Source: Thermoplasmatota archaeon (GTDB lineage Archaea > Thermoplasmatota > E2 > DHVEG-1). From it: a DNA stretch of 32,293 bases. Made by a program: the position numbers and the translations under genes. The stretch lies in NCBI GenBank assembly GCA_016927555.1, contig JAFGML010000003.1, positions 1-32,293 on the forward strand, written 5' to 3'. The first letter of the stretch is position 1; each line of letters begins with the position of its first letter. Positions 1 through 7,680 of the stretch are shown one piece after another. Below the pieces are notes generated by a model, which saw only the letters and a list, made by a program, of their open reading frames with translations, was not told the origin of the DNA and did no database searches.

Positions 1-59
1 CCGGCGGACGGCGCTGCACTACCCTCCGTTTTTAGGAGACGACGAAAAAGTGATTGAGT

Positions 60-359
60 ATGGTAGAACACAAGAATGAATCCTCAGAGAAGAACCCTTC
101 AGATGCCTCCTCATCGTACTCTATGAATGATGTCTTTAAGATAGTCGATGATCTGTTTGGCTTGTTAAAAGAAAAGAAGTACCCCCTTGGTGCGTTTGTC
201 CATGGTCTAGTGTTCAGCTTGGAATTCGCTCAGCAATCCTATCGTATCCCTCAGCAGACTATGGCAGAAATAAAACGTGATTGTCGCAGGACAGTGCAGG
301 ATATCATCACCGCACGCATACAGAAGCCTGCACCTCCATCAAAACCACCATCAAAATAA
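60..359 (+). CDS. hypothetical protein, about 100 aa (track start 54 is TTG; ATG at 60 preferred)
   Basis: Complete ORF with ATG at 60; no recognisable family motif. Confidence 0.55.
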   Translation: MVEHKNESSEKNPSDASSSYSMNDVFKIVDDLFGLLKEKKYPLGAFVHGLVFSLEFAQQSYRIPQQTMAEIKRDCRRTVQDIITARIQKPAPPSKPPSK

Positions 360-503
360 ATAAAAAAAACACCTCACAATTCCTAATCTAGTTGTCTACT
401 TCGTCAGAAGGAAATCACATACATACCCATGTGCGTATGCATCCATAAACTATAAAAAAACGCATCGCATGTGTGTTTTTAGAAAAAAGGATGGTGTTCG
501 TGG

Positions 504-1409
504 ATGGGAACTGATGAGTATAAAACTCAAGTTAAACTTGATTATATACAAGATTTTGAAATGATGTTTGAGCGGATGCATGTGGATCGTCCGCGGGAAG
601 CAGCGACGTATTATACAATTTTAATCATTGATTGCCCCAAGGAGTTCTCTGAATTCCTTAAATCCGCTGAGGACCTGACGAATATCACTCGGAGGCCTCT
701 AGAGACTGGACGAAACTCGTTACTGAGATATGGGTTGATCGCAGAGGTGTTGTTCTCCGCGAACTCAAAGGAGGATTTCGGCAGAGAAAGCTACCTCCCG
801 GTTCATCCAAAGGTGATTTGGGAGGATATTAAAGATGATCTCAAATCAGTCGTAGCACCTGAGACCTACACAGCCATGCAAAACCGTTTGAATGAGTACA
901 CCACGTCGTACAATGAGCATTTCAAGACGTATGGTATTAAGATAAAACGTGATGGGAACGTCACACTGCGCTACAGTGGGAAGTGGATTTTATACAATAT
1001 TTTAAACAATTGCTTGGAGAAGAAGAACAACCTGCGCATGCAGATTGGTGGGGAGCGGTTTTTCGACGAGCCGTTCCTGAAGTATTTCAAAAAATTCCTC
1101 TCACTGGACACCAAAGTCGAACTACTCATTGACTCAGGGACGAATATAGACATTGCACAACAACTCAAGAAAGCCTATGGCGATCATCTAGATATCCGCT
1201 ATTTTTCAGAGAACACCTCTGGGACAATGCGTAACTACGTGTTCGGTAAAGAGCTCGCGGTGAATGGGATTAAAATTCTTGCGGAGGAAGGGGCCGAGCC
1301 GTGTTATGTCGGCACCGCGTACGTGAATCTTGAGGACATCGAATTACTCAACACCAAGTTTGAGAACCTCTGGGAACTGGCAAAGAAACTCCCTGACGAA
1401 AAAAAGTAA
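504..1409 (+). CDS. TrmB-like transcriptional regulator: degenerate N-terminal winged-helix plus phospholipase-D-like C-terminal sensor domain
   Basis: 301 aa; N-terminal helical HTH-like segment (TYYTILIIDCPKEF...RPLETGRNSLLRYGLI) followed by YLPVHPKVIWEDI; C-terminal segment ending FENLWELAKKL, as in archaeal TrmB/PLD-like regulators. TATA-like 'aaactataaaa' upstream near 450. Confidence 0.5.
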   Translation: MGTDEYKTQVKLDYIQDFEMMFERMHVDRPREAATYYTILIIDCPKEFSEFLKSAEDLTNITRRPLETGRNSLLRYGLIAEVLFSANSKEDFGRESYLPVHPKVIWEDIKDDLKSVVAPETYTAMQNRLNEYTTSYNEHFKTYGIKIKRDGNVTLRYSGKWILYNILNNCLEKKNNLRMQIGGERFFDEPFLKYFKKFLSLDTKVELLIDSGTNIDIAQQLKKAYGDHLDIRYFSENTSGTMRNYVFGKELAVNGIKILAEEGAEPCYVGTAYVNLEDIELLNTKFENLWELAKKLPDEKK

Positions 1410-1490
1410 GATCCTTTTTTTTCTCTACTGTAGTCTCTTCTCATAAGGGTAAAATATTAAAAAAAAGAAGAAAAGGACTGTCCTTTTCTC

Positions 1491-1910
1491 TTATGTTGTA
1501 GATTTTGTGTACGCTGCATCCCAGAGAGAGCGGACGACGAGGATAATTGCAGCGGGTGCAACGAAGATTGCGAGGTACATGGTGATGTTTGTAAACAATG
1601 GTGCGAGTTGTTGGAAGCTGCCGAAGATCCAGTTGGTTGTCGATTGTATAGCGATTGCGAGACCCACTAAAATTAATGATGTGATGAGGAATGAGGGTAT
1701 CTTTTCGTGGGTGATTGCTCCAAGGGCGAAAAACGATAGTACGCCGACGATGAACCCGAGCACAGCGACGATGATGCCAAGTGGTGTTTCTAGATTTGCC
1801 ATGTCCGTGTTTAAGGTTTCTCCTACGCCGAAAATCAGCCCGACTATGAGGGCGACACAGATTCCGATAAGGAATAGCCAGCTGCCTAATTTATTTATCA
1901 TTGTCTCCAT
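1491..1910 (-). CDS. small integral membrane protein, about 4 TM helices
   Basis: 139 aa, four hydrophobic segments; minus-strand TATA (CTTATTTAAA, + strand 1963-1972) upstream. The 150-aa ORF opposite it lacks protein-like composition. Confidence 0.65.
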   Translation of the reverse strand: METMINKLGSWLFLIGICVALIVGLIFGVGETLNTDMANLETPLGIIVAVLGFIVGVLSFFALGAITHEKIPSFLITSLILVGLAIAIQSTTNWIFGSFQQLAPLFTNITMYLAIFVAPAAIILVVRSLWDAAYTKSTT

Positions 1911-1934
1911 CTTCCACCTTCCTTATTTTTATTG

Positions 1935-1954
1935 GTTGTACGATATGATACAAC
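1935..1954. promoter_or_regulatory. perfect inverted repeat GTTGTA-N8-TACAAC, putative operator at the predicted TSS of the 139-aa membrane protein
   Basis: gttgta cgatatga tacaac read directly; lies about 26 nt downstream of the minus-strand TATA-like box. Confidence 0.45.
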
Positions 1955-2014
1955 AGTAAAGTCTTATTTAAACATTCCCTTTTATTTCACTGTTCTTCAG
2001 GAGGATAAGTCTGT

Positions 2015-2048
2015 AAGTGTCTTCTGAAATTTTTCCATTCTGACACTT
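2015..2048. repeat. inverted repeat AAGTGTC-N20-GACACTT upstream of the 77-aa gene promoter
   Basis: Perfect 7-bp arms at 2015-2021 and 2042-2048. Confidence 0.6.
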
Positions 2049-2059
2049 CGCCTGGATAT

Positions 2060-2069
2060 CTTTAAATAC
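2060..2069 (+). promoter_or_regulatory. archaeal TATA box CTTTAAATAC for the 77-aa gene
   Basis: Consensus-like AT box about 25-30 nt upstream of a plausible TSS near 2090. Confidence 0.5.
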
Positions 2070-2072
2070 AAA

Positions 2073-2108
2073 TATTGCTAAAAGGTAACATGCTAAGGAG
2101 TAGCAATA
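2073..2108. repeat. inverted repeat TATTGCTA-N20-TAGCAATA spanning the predicted TSS of the 77-aa gene; contains an alternative hairpin TGCTA-AGGAG-TAGCA (2091-2105)
   Basis: Perfect 8-bp arms at 2073-2080 and 2101-2108; the right arm also complements TGCTA at 2091-2095. Confidence 0.55.
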
Positions 2109-2129
2109 GAAGGTGAAAGGAGAAGAACC

Positions 2130-2363
2130 ATGCCAAAAATAAACGTCATGTATGAATTAGAGCCGAACTACCTCGCTGAAGAGGAACCTGAATACCACAT
2201 CAAAATGAGGAATGACCGAGGAAAAAACGTCAAAGTCTCCGATAAAGTCTTTGAACTCATGATGAGCGAAGGATTACTCCGCAAGACCGACGATGGTTAC
2301 GTCTTCGTAGGAAAATACGAGGAACTTCACGGAAAGAAGAAGAAAAAACCCAGATTTCACTGA
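2130..2363 (+). CDS. small charged protein (77 aa), unknown function
   Basis: ATG preceded by 'aaggagaagaacc' RBS; lysine-rich C-terminus (KKKKKPRFH); own promoter. Confidence 0.65.
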   Translation: MPKINVMYELEPNYLAEEEPEYHIKMRNDRGKNVKVSDKVFELMMSEGLLRKTDDGYVFVGKYEELHGKKKKKPRFH

Positions 2364-2374
2364 TGGCACGGCGC

Positions 2375-2429
2375 GGGAGGGTCTGCGTCCTTTTCGCAAA
2401 TCACCTCTTCTTGTGTCCCAGACCCTCTC
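2375..2429 (+). terminator. long 3' hairpin (GGGAGGGTCTG / CAGACCCTCTC) followed by a T-rich stretch; terminator or 3'UTR structure
   Basis: 11-bp stem including one G.T wobble, arms 2375-2385 and 2419-2429, starting 12 nt after the 77-aa gene stop; 'ttgttttt' follows near 2440. Confidence 0.45.
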
Positions 2430-2502
2430 CTCTTCACTTGTTTTTCATCCCTGGTAAATAGAAAAAGATAATACCACCAGGTGCCTATCTGCTTTTGAAA
2501 AT

Positions 2503-3309
2503 ATGACCTCAGCTGGTGATCGCTACCACAAACGAACGACAGATGAAGTAACCAACTTCATTAAAAAACTAGAGCTGCAAGCCTTGGAGACCGCTGAAGA
2601 ACGACTCCCCCTCTACCTCAAAGTTGGTGTCAAGGATGCGCGTCTCATCCTTGATGTCGGCTGTGGCTCAGGGTTTGTCACCCGAGACATTGCCCGTCTC
2701 ACCAAAGGCAGGGTCATCGCTGTGGATGGATCAGCACAGTTACTGCAAGTTGCGCACACCACGATGCGCACCTATCCCAACACGTCCATTTGCACAGCAG
2801 ATGCACAGCGGTTACCGTTTCACGATAACACCTTTGATCTCGTGACCTGTAATCTGCTGCTCATGTGGGTAGATACTCCACAGGCGGTGGTCTGTGAGAT
2901 GGCCCGGGTCGTACGACCGAACGGTAAGGTCCTTGCCTCCCTTGAGCCAGACTATGGAGGAAAAATCCACTGGCCGGAAAACCCCAAGGTCGATGTGTTA
3001 TTCTCCGGGGAAGCGATACGAAAGAAAGGAGGAGATCCCCATATCGGACGGAAACTCCGGACGTTCTTCGTTAATGCAGGACTGGACACCACTATTGGCA
3101 TTGGCAACAACCGGATCTGGTCTTGCGAGGAAGACAAGCAGTACTATTTACACTCCCGTGATTTTTACATTAAGGTGCTCCAGGATGCAGGGTTGTCTCA
3201 AAGAGAGATTGATGCATGGGAGTTCGAGTTTTTGAAGTCGCTAGATGATGGTGTGCAGTTGAACTTCTTTCCGCAGTTCTATGCTATTGGGATAAAACCT
3301 AAGTCTTAA
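2503..3309 (+). CDS. class I SAM-dependent methyltransferase
   Basis: 268 aa; motif I LDVGCGSGFVTRDIA, motif II VIAVDGS, motif IV FDLVTCNLLLMWV. Confidence 0.85.
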   Translation: MTSAGDRYHKRTTDEVTNFIKKLELQALETAEERLPLYLKVGVKDARLILDVGCGSGFVTRDIARLTKGRVIAVDGSAQLLQVAHTTMRTYPNTSICTADAQRLPFHDNTFDLVTCNLLLMWVDTPQAVVCEMARVVRPNGKVLASLEPDYGGKIHWPENPKVDVLFSGEAIRKKGGDPHIGRKLRTFFVNAGLDTTIGIGNNRIWSCEEDKQYYLHSRDFYIKVLQDAGLSQREIDAWEFEFLKSLDDGVQLNFFPQFYAIGIKPKS

Positions 3310-3341
3310 GAAGCATCATGAACTAACGTCTTTTGGTACCT

Positions 3342-4208
3342 ATGACAGCAACCGTGGTCAACGGCAGAACTATTGCGCAAGCAATACGAAAAAAGATCAC
3401 TGATGAACTCCTTTCATTAAAAACACAGTATCATAAGAACCCCGTTGTCATGACCCTGGTGGTTGGGAAGGAGCCCTCCTCGCAGCTGTATTTAAAGTTA
3501 CGCGATGCTGCGTGTACAGAGGTTGGTATCATCTCACATCACATGAATTTCGATGGGAAGGTATCAGAAGAAACGATTCTTAAAACGATCCGGACACTTA
3601 ATGCTGATGCATCGGTGCATGGCATTTTAGTGCAATATCCTGTGCCACAGCATCTCTCACAAGAGACCCTTATGCAGGCGATTGCCCCTCAGAAAGACGT
3701 GGAGGGATTCCACCCCATAAATCTAGGGAGAACGCTTCTTGGGGATGAACACTTGGTTCCCTGTACACCATTTGCTGTCCTTAAAATACTGGAGTCTCTC
3801 CAGGTCGATGTCAAAGGAAAAGACGTTGTGATTGTGAACCACAGCAACGTGGTTGGAAAGCCACTTGCTGCGCTGTTGTTGAATAGGAATGCAACCGTGT
3901 CTATCTGCCATGTATTTACAAAGGATCTCAAACAGTACACCCAGAACGCAGATATTCTCATCACCGGCGCAGGTGTCCCAAACCTCATCACCAAGGAACA
4001 TATCAAAGACCAAGCGATTGTCATTGATGTCGGCATAATTCAAACAAAGGATGGTGTATGTGGTGATGTCGACGCCGCATCCGTCAGATCCAAAGCAGTG
4101 CTCCTCACGCCAGTCCCTGGCGGCGTTGGTCCAGTTACAATTGCATGTGCGCTAATGAATATGGTAAAAACGTACAAGAACTATATGTCTATAGTTAAAA
4201 AGAGATAA
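3342..4208 (+). CDS. folD: FolD-family methylenetetrahydrofolate dehydrogenase/cyclohydrolase, with variant catalytic residues
   Basis: GKEPSSQLYLKLRDAACTEVGI, GILVQYPVP, KDVEGFHPINLG, PCTPFAVLKIL, TPVPGGVGPVT. Start at ATG 3342 (track start TTG 3333) makes conserved residues Y50 and Q98 match E. coli numbering. Confidence 0.93.
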   Translation: MTATVVNGRTIAQAIRKKITDELLSLKTQYHKNPVVMTLVVGKEPSSQLYLKLRDAACTEVGIISHHMNFDGKVSEETILKTIRTLNADASVHGILVQYPVPQHLSQETLMQAIAPQKDVEGFHPINLGRTLLGDEHLVPCTPFAVLKILESLQVDVKGKDVVIVNHSNVVGKPLAALLLNRNATVSICHVFTKDLKQYTQNADILITGAGVPNLITKEHIKDQAIVIDVGIIQTKDGVCGDVDAASVRSKAVLLTPVPGGVGPVTIACALMNMVKTYKNYMSIVKKR

Positions 4209-4257
4209 TATCTTTTTTTAAACCTCAACAGGCATATGATGTTCAACATTAAACTAT

Positions 4258-4926
4258 CTAAGCTGGTGTTAACTCTTGCACTAATTGATCCCAAATTCCT
4301 TTTGCTATATCGTTTGCACAATCGTTGACATTCAGGCATGTAAAAATTCGTAGTGTAAAAAGCAGAGAAACTAGTGTGACAACAACAGTGATGATAGGAA
4401 GGACGACTAACCCAACAATAAAATACCCTAAAGGACTAGAAGTGCTCAGTCCGAGAGGCTGCGGGGTATCATCAGGAGATGCTGCTATCTGTATATTCTT
4501 CATTTCTTCTGTGAAAAGAGACGGCTCATCTATGATCATCCTCAAATAATTTTTTACATCCACTATACTGATACTATATTTATTTAACAATCCTCTAAAA
4601 TATAGTAGTTTCCCCAGGTTATCACATACTCTGTTGAACAGAGCAGGATTCCTACTAAAGAGTTTTCTTGCTTTGGTCACCATATCGTCATTGAGAGATG
4701 TTTGTGATGGAAATATGTTCAGTTGTTCTCCTTTTCCAAGATAGTATGATTGTATTTCAGTTGCTTTCTTATTAATGGAACGAAGGGTCTGCGTGGCAAA
4801 GAGTGGCGAGGATTGCATACATGTATCTCCTGAGTCTGCTGTTTGGAATCCTACAACAGATGTGTACGATACCAGAATAAGGAGGACAACAGACCCGATA
4901 CATCCAATGAGTATTTTTTTATTCAT
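4258..4926 (-). CDS. secreted/membrane protein with N-terminal signal/anchor and C-terminal TM
   Basis: 222 aa; MNKKILIGCIGSVVLLILVSY signal-like start and a hydrophobic segment GYFIVGLVVLPIITVVVTLVSLLF. Confidence 0.6.
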   Translation of the reverse strand: MNKKILIGCIGSVVLLILVSYTSVVGFQTADSGDTCMQSSPLFATQTLRSINKKATEIQSYYLGKGEQLNIFPSQTSLNDDMVTKARKLFSRNPALFNRVCDNLGKLLYFRGLLNKYSISIVDVKNYLRMIIDEPSLFTEEMKNIQIAASPDDTPQPLGLSTSSPLGYFIVGLVVLPIITVVVTLVSLLFTLRIFTCLNVNDCANDIAKGIWDQLVQELTPA

Positions 4927-5144
4927 ACCTTTCCCCTTTTAATCTATGGAGGTTCTGATATTTAACACTTATCAATAGAGAATTGCTTAATTTTCAGGGA
5001 TAAAATAACAGGAATAAAGCATGAAATTGTAGGTGTATCTCTCATTAGAATTGACATATAATCTGCAGTAAAACCATGCTACTGTTTCTTTGTTTCTTAG
5101 GATATGTTTTTAAAAAAAAAATTAAACCTACACAAATTCACATA

Positions 5145-5927
5145 TTACGCTTCACTTTTATTAAACAGATAACTCCCTAGCCCCATCACCGTGACACATA
5201 AGAAAGTAATGATAGCTAAGTCCACGAGGGGATCCAGGACGTTATTCATACCGGTCAGACTTCCTCGTATTCCATCAATCATGTAGAACAATGGATTCGC
5301 AAAAGAAAGAGTACGTAACCACACTGGCAGCGACTCAGAAATAGGGAAGAACGCAGAGGACAAAAACAGCAGTGGCATCAAGATGAGATTCATAATGGAC
5401 ATGAACCCTTCGAAATCCTGCATCTTCGACGCGATAATCAATCCGAACCCAACAGCGGTGAATGACAGCTCCACCATGATTACCACAGTGAGTATAATGT
5501 TACCAACATTAACGATTGGTAGACCCAACGCAAGAGCTATAACCAAGATGAGGCTGCCTTGAAACAACGCTACCGTAGCGCCCCCCAGCGTCCGACCAAT
5601 CACAATAGAGAGCCGACTGATAGGAGCAACCAGCACTTCTTGAAGAAACCCAAACTGTCTATCCCACAGCACAGAGACACCAGTAAACATCGAGGAAAAT
5701 AGAATTGCCATCGCAATGATACCTGGGGAAAGAAAATACAGGTATGAGCCTTCCATACCTGGGAACGTCGCGATGTTAAACCCAAACCCAAGGATGAACA
5801 GAAAGAACAGCGGTTCCACAATTGTCGAAACAACCCGGCTTTTCGCGCGGACGAACCGCTTCATCTGCCGCAGCCACATCACATAAATCGCTTGTAGTTC
5901 CTTGTGGCTCACTGTTTCTTCCCCCAT
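5145..5927 (-). CDS. ABC-2 type transporter permease
   Basis: 260 aa, six hydrophobic segments, FLSPGIIAMAILFSSMFTGVSVLWDRQFGFLQEVLVAPISR, typical of DrrB/ABC-2. Confidence 0.9.
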   Translation of the reverse strand: MGEETVSHKELQAIYVMWLRQMKRFVRAKSRVVSTIVEPLFFLFILGFGFNIATFPGMEGSYLYFLSPGIIAMAILFSSMFTGVSVLWDRQFGFLQEVLVAPISRLSIVIGRTLGGATVALFQGSLILVIALALGLPIVNVGNIILTVVIMVELSFTAVGFGLIIASKMQDFEGFMSIMNLILMPLLFLSSAFFPISESLPVWLRTLSFANPLFYMIDGIRGSLTGMNNVLDPLVDLAIITFLCVTVMGLGSYLFNKSEA

Positions 5928-6910
5928 CTAAACAATCGCCGTGTCTTCTTTGCTGCAGAAGTCGTTTTCTCTGCGTCTGGCTCCCGCATACTACGCCCGG
6001 TGTACGACAGAAACACATCATCCAACGTTGGTCGACGCACATTCACCGATGAAATTGTTACATTCGTGGCCCGTGCGATATCAAAAATCACAGGGATTTT
6101 TTCTTCCCCGGACTCTACTCCAAACGTCAACGACGACGTGTGCTGCTTGACATTTGTAATCCAAGGTTCAGCTGCTAATCGCTGCTGAAATCTCTGTACG
6201 TCTGAACAGGTGAGGGTGATGACGTCGTTTCCTACTGTTTTTTTCAACGTATCGACAGTATCTATCACAAGAATCTTCCCATGGTCAATAATGCCAATGC
6301 GATCGCAGAGATAATCTGCTTCATCCATGTAATGCGTCGTCAGAAAAATCGTGGTGTGTTCCTCTCTGTTTAAATGCTTAATGTACTCCCAGATTGCGCG
6401 TCTGGTCTGCGCATCAAGACCCAACGTTGGCTCATCAAGGAATAGTACAGTTGGGGAATGCATCAGCCCACGTGCAATCTCCAGTCGTCGTTTCATCCCC
6501 CCTGAGTAGAATTTCACACAGACATCCTTTTTATCCATGAGATCAACAAGAGTTAAGACTTGTTCTATCCGTTGTAATCGCTGGTCTTTTGACAACCCGT
6601 ACATACGTGCATGAAAATCAAGGTTCTCCCGACCGGTCAGCTCAGTTTCCAACGCAGGTTCTTGGAATACCACTCCAATGTTTTCGCGTACATTCGCCCG
6701 TTGGGTTTTAATATTATATGCTGCGATGGTAGCAGATCCACTGGTTGGCGTCAACAAGGTGGTAAGCATTTTAATTGTGGTTGTTTTCCCAGCACCATTT
6801 GGGCCAAGGAACCCAAAAATTTCTCCTTTTTGAACAGAAAAAGAAATATGGTCCACCGCCGTGAAACCATCAAATGTTTTTGTCAGCGCATCAGTTGCAA
6901 TGATATCCAC
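5909..6910 (-). CDS. ABC transporter ATP-binding protein (DrrA-like)
   Basis: Walker A GPNGAGKTT, signature YSGGMKRRLEIARGL, Walker B TVLFLDEPTLGLD, H-loop TTHYMDEAD. GTG 6910 with 'aaggagaagg' RBS preferred over track start 6946; 19-bp overlap with the permease. Confidence 0.93.
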   Translation of the reverse strand: MDIIATDALTKTFDGFTAVDHISFSVQKGEIFGFLGPNGAGKTTTIKMLTTLLTPTSGSATIAAYNIKTQRANVRENIGVVFQEPALETELTGRENLDFHARMYGLSKDQRLQRIEQVLTLVDLMDKKDVCVKFYSGGMKRRLEIARGLMHSPTVLFLDEPTLGLDAQTRRAIWEYIKHLNREEHTTIFLTTHYMDEADYLCDRIGIIDHGKILVIDTVDTLKKTVGNDVITLTCSDVQRFQQRLAAEPWITNVKQHTSSLTFGVESGEEKIPVIFDIARATNVTISSVNVRRPTLDDVFLSYTGRSMREPDAEKTTSAAKKTRRLFRWGKKQ

Positions 6911-6960
6911 GTGTTTCCTTCTCCTTGGTTCGTTTACGAAATTCACATGCGTTTAATAAC

Positions 6961-7671
6961 TTATCTTTTTTGTACTACGGCGAAGTAATTATCAGAGAAA
7001 CGTGTTGCTTGCAAGTGGACTCGGTGTAGGGAGACTAGAGACAGCCCTGTCGCTGCTACCTCTTTTATGAATTCTCGCTTGCTGTATAAATGGTAAAATC
7101 GAGGGACGTTGAGACGATGTTGACGCCAATAAATATCTATATCACCAAATTCTGGTGCACCACGCAAATAGTTTTTCGTCACTTGCTTCCAATACTTCTT
7201 CTGCCAGCGGGACCAGACCGTGATTAATGCAGAGCCATCTGGTTGTAGCACCCGAGCGATTTCCTGTAGCACCAGACGACGATGGTGTCTTCCTCTGATG
7301 TTGTGTAACGATGCGATGCATAAAACAGCATCGACGCTGTTATCTGCAAGCGGCAGTTGAATCGCGTTCGCGTGCAGCAGCATCACATTGTGTATGTGCT
7401 GTTCACTGATTTTTTTTTGAACAAGGGTCAAGAGTTTCCTTGAAATATCTACTCCTATGGCCTGTGCGCAGTGAGTGGCACACGCGAGGAGATGTCGTCC
7501 GTTCCCGCAGCCGATGTCTACGACAGTACTGTTTTTCTTGAGTGAATGGATGAATGAAAGGCACTGCGGCCAGGGTTTCTTCCGTGTGGCATCAAAACTC
7601 TCTGCAATCAAATCCCAGGTCGTTTCATTACTCATACGACTTGCTGCGGTCTGCATAATCCCCCCACACAA
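6961..7671 (-). CDS. class I SAM methyltransferase, Trm9/ABH8-like (putative tRNA wobble-uridine methyltransferase)
   Basis: WDLIAESFDATRKKPWP..., VVDIGCGNGRHLL, AVLCIASLHNI, RALITVWSR-like region. In-frame ATGs at 7656 and 7635 are likelier starts than TTG 7671. Confidence 0.75.
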   Translation of the reverse strand: MCGGIMQTAASRMSNETTWDLIAESFDATRKKPWPQCLSFIHSLKKNSTVVDIGCGNGRHLLACATHCAQAIGVDISRKLLTLVQKKISEQHIHNVMLLHANAIQLPLADNSVDAVLCIASLHNIRGRHHRRLVLQEIARVLQPDGSALITVWSRWQKKYWKQVTKNYLRGAPEFGDIDIYWRQHRLNVPRFYHLYSKREFIKEVAATGLSLVSLHRVHLQATRFSDNYFAVVQKR

Positions 7672-7680
7672 ATGGTTTCG

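Noticed and set aside
1507-1959. 150-aa plus-strand ORF opposite the membrane protein
   Set aside because: Antisense shadow of the 139-aa TM protein; composition not protein-like and no upstream promoter/RBS.
5909-6188. Several plus-strand ORFs over the ABC permease/ATPase junction
   Set aside because: All overlap strongly conserved ABC transporter coding sequence on the opposite strand.
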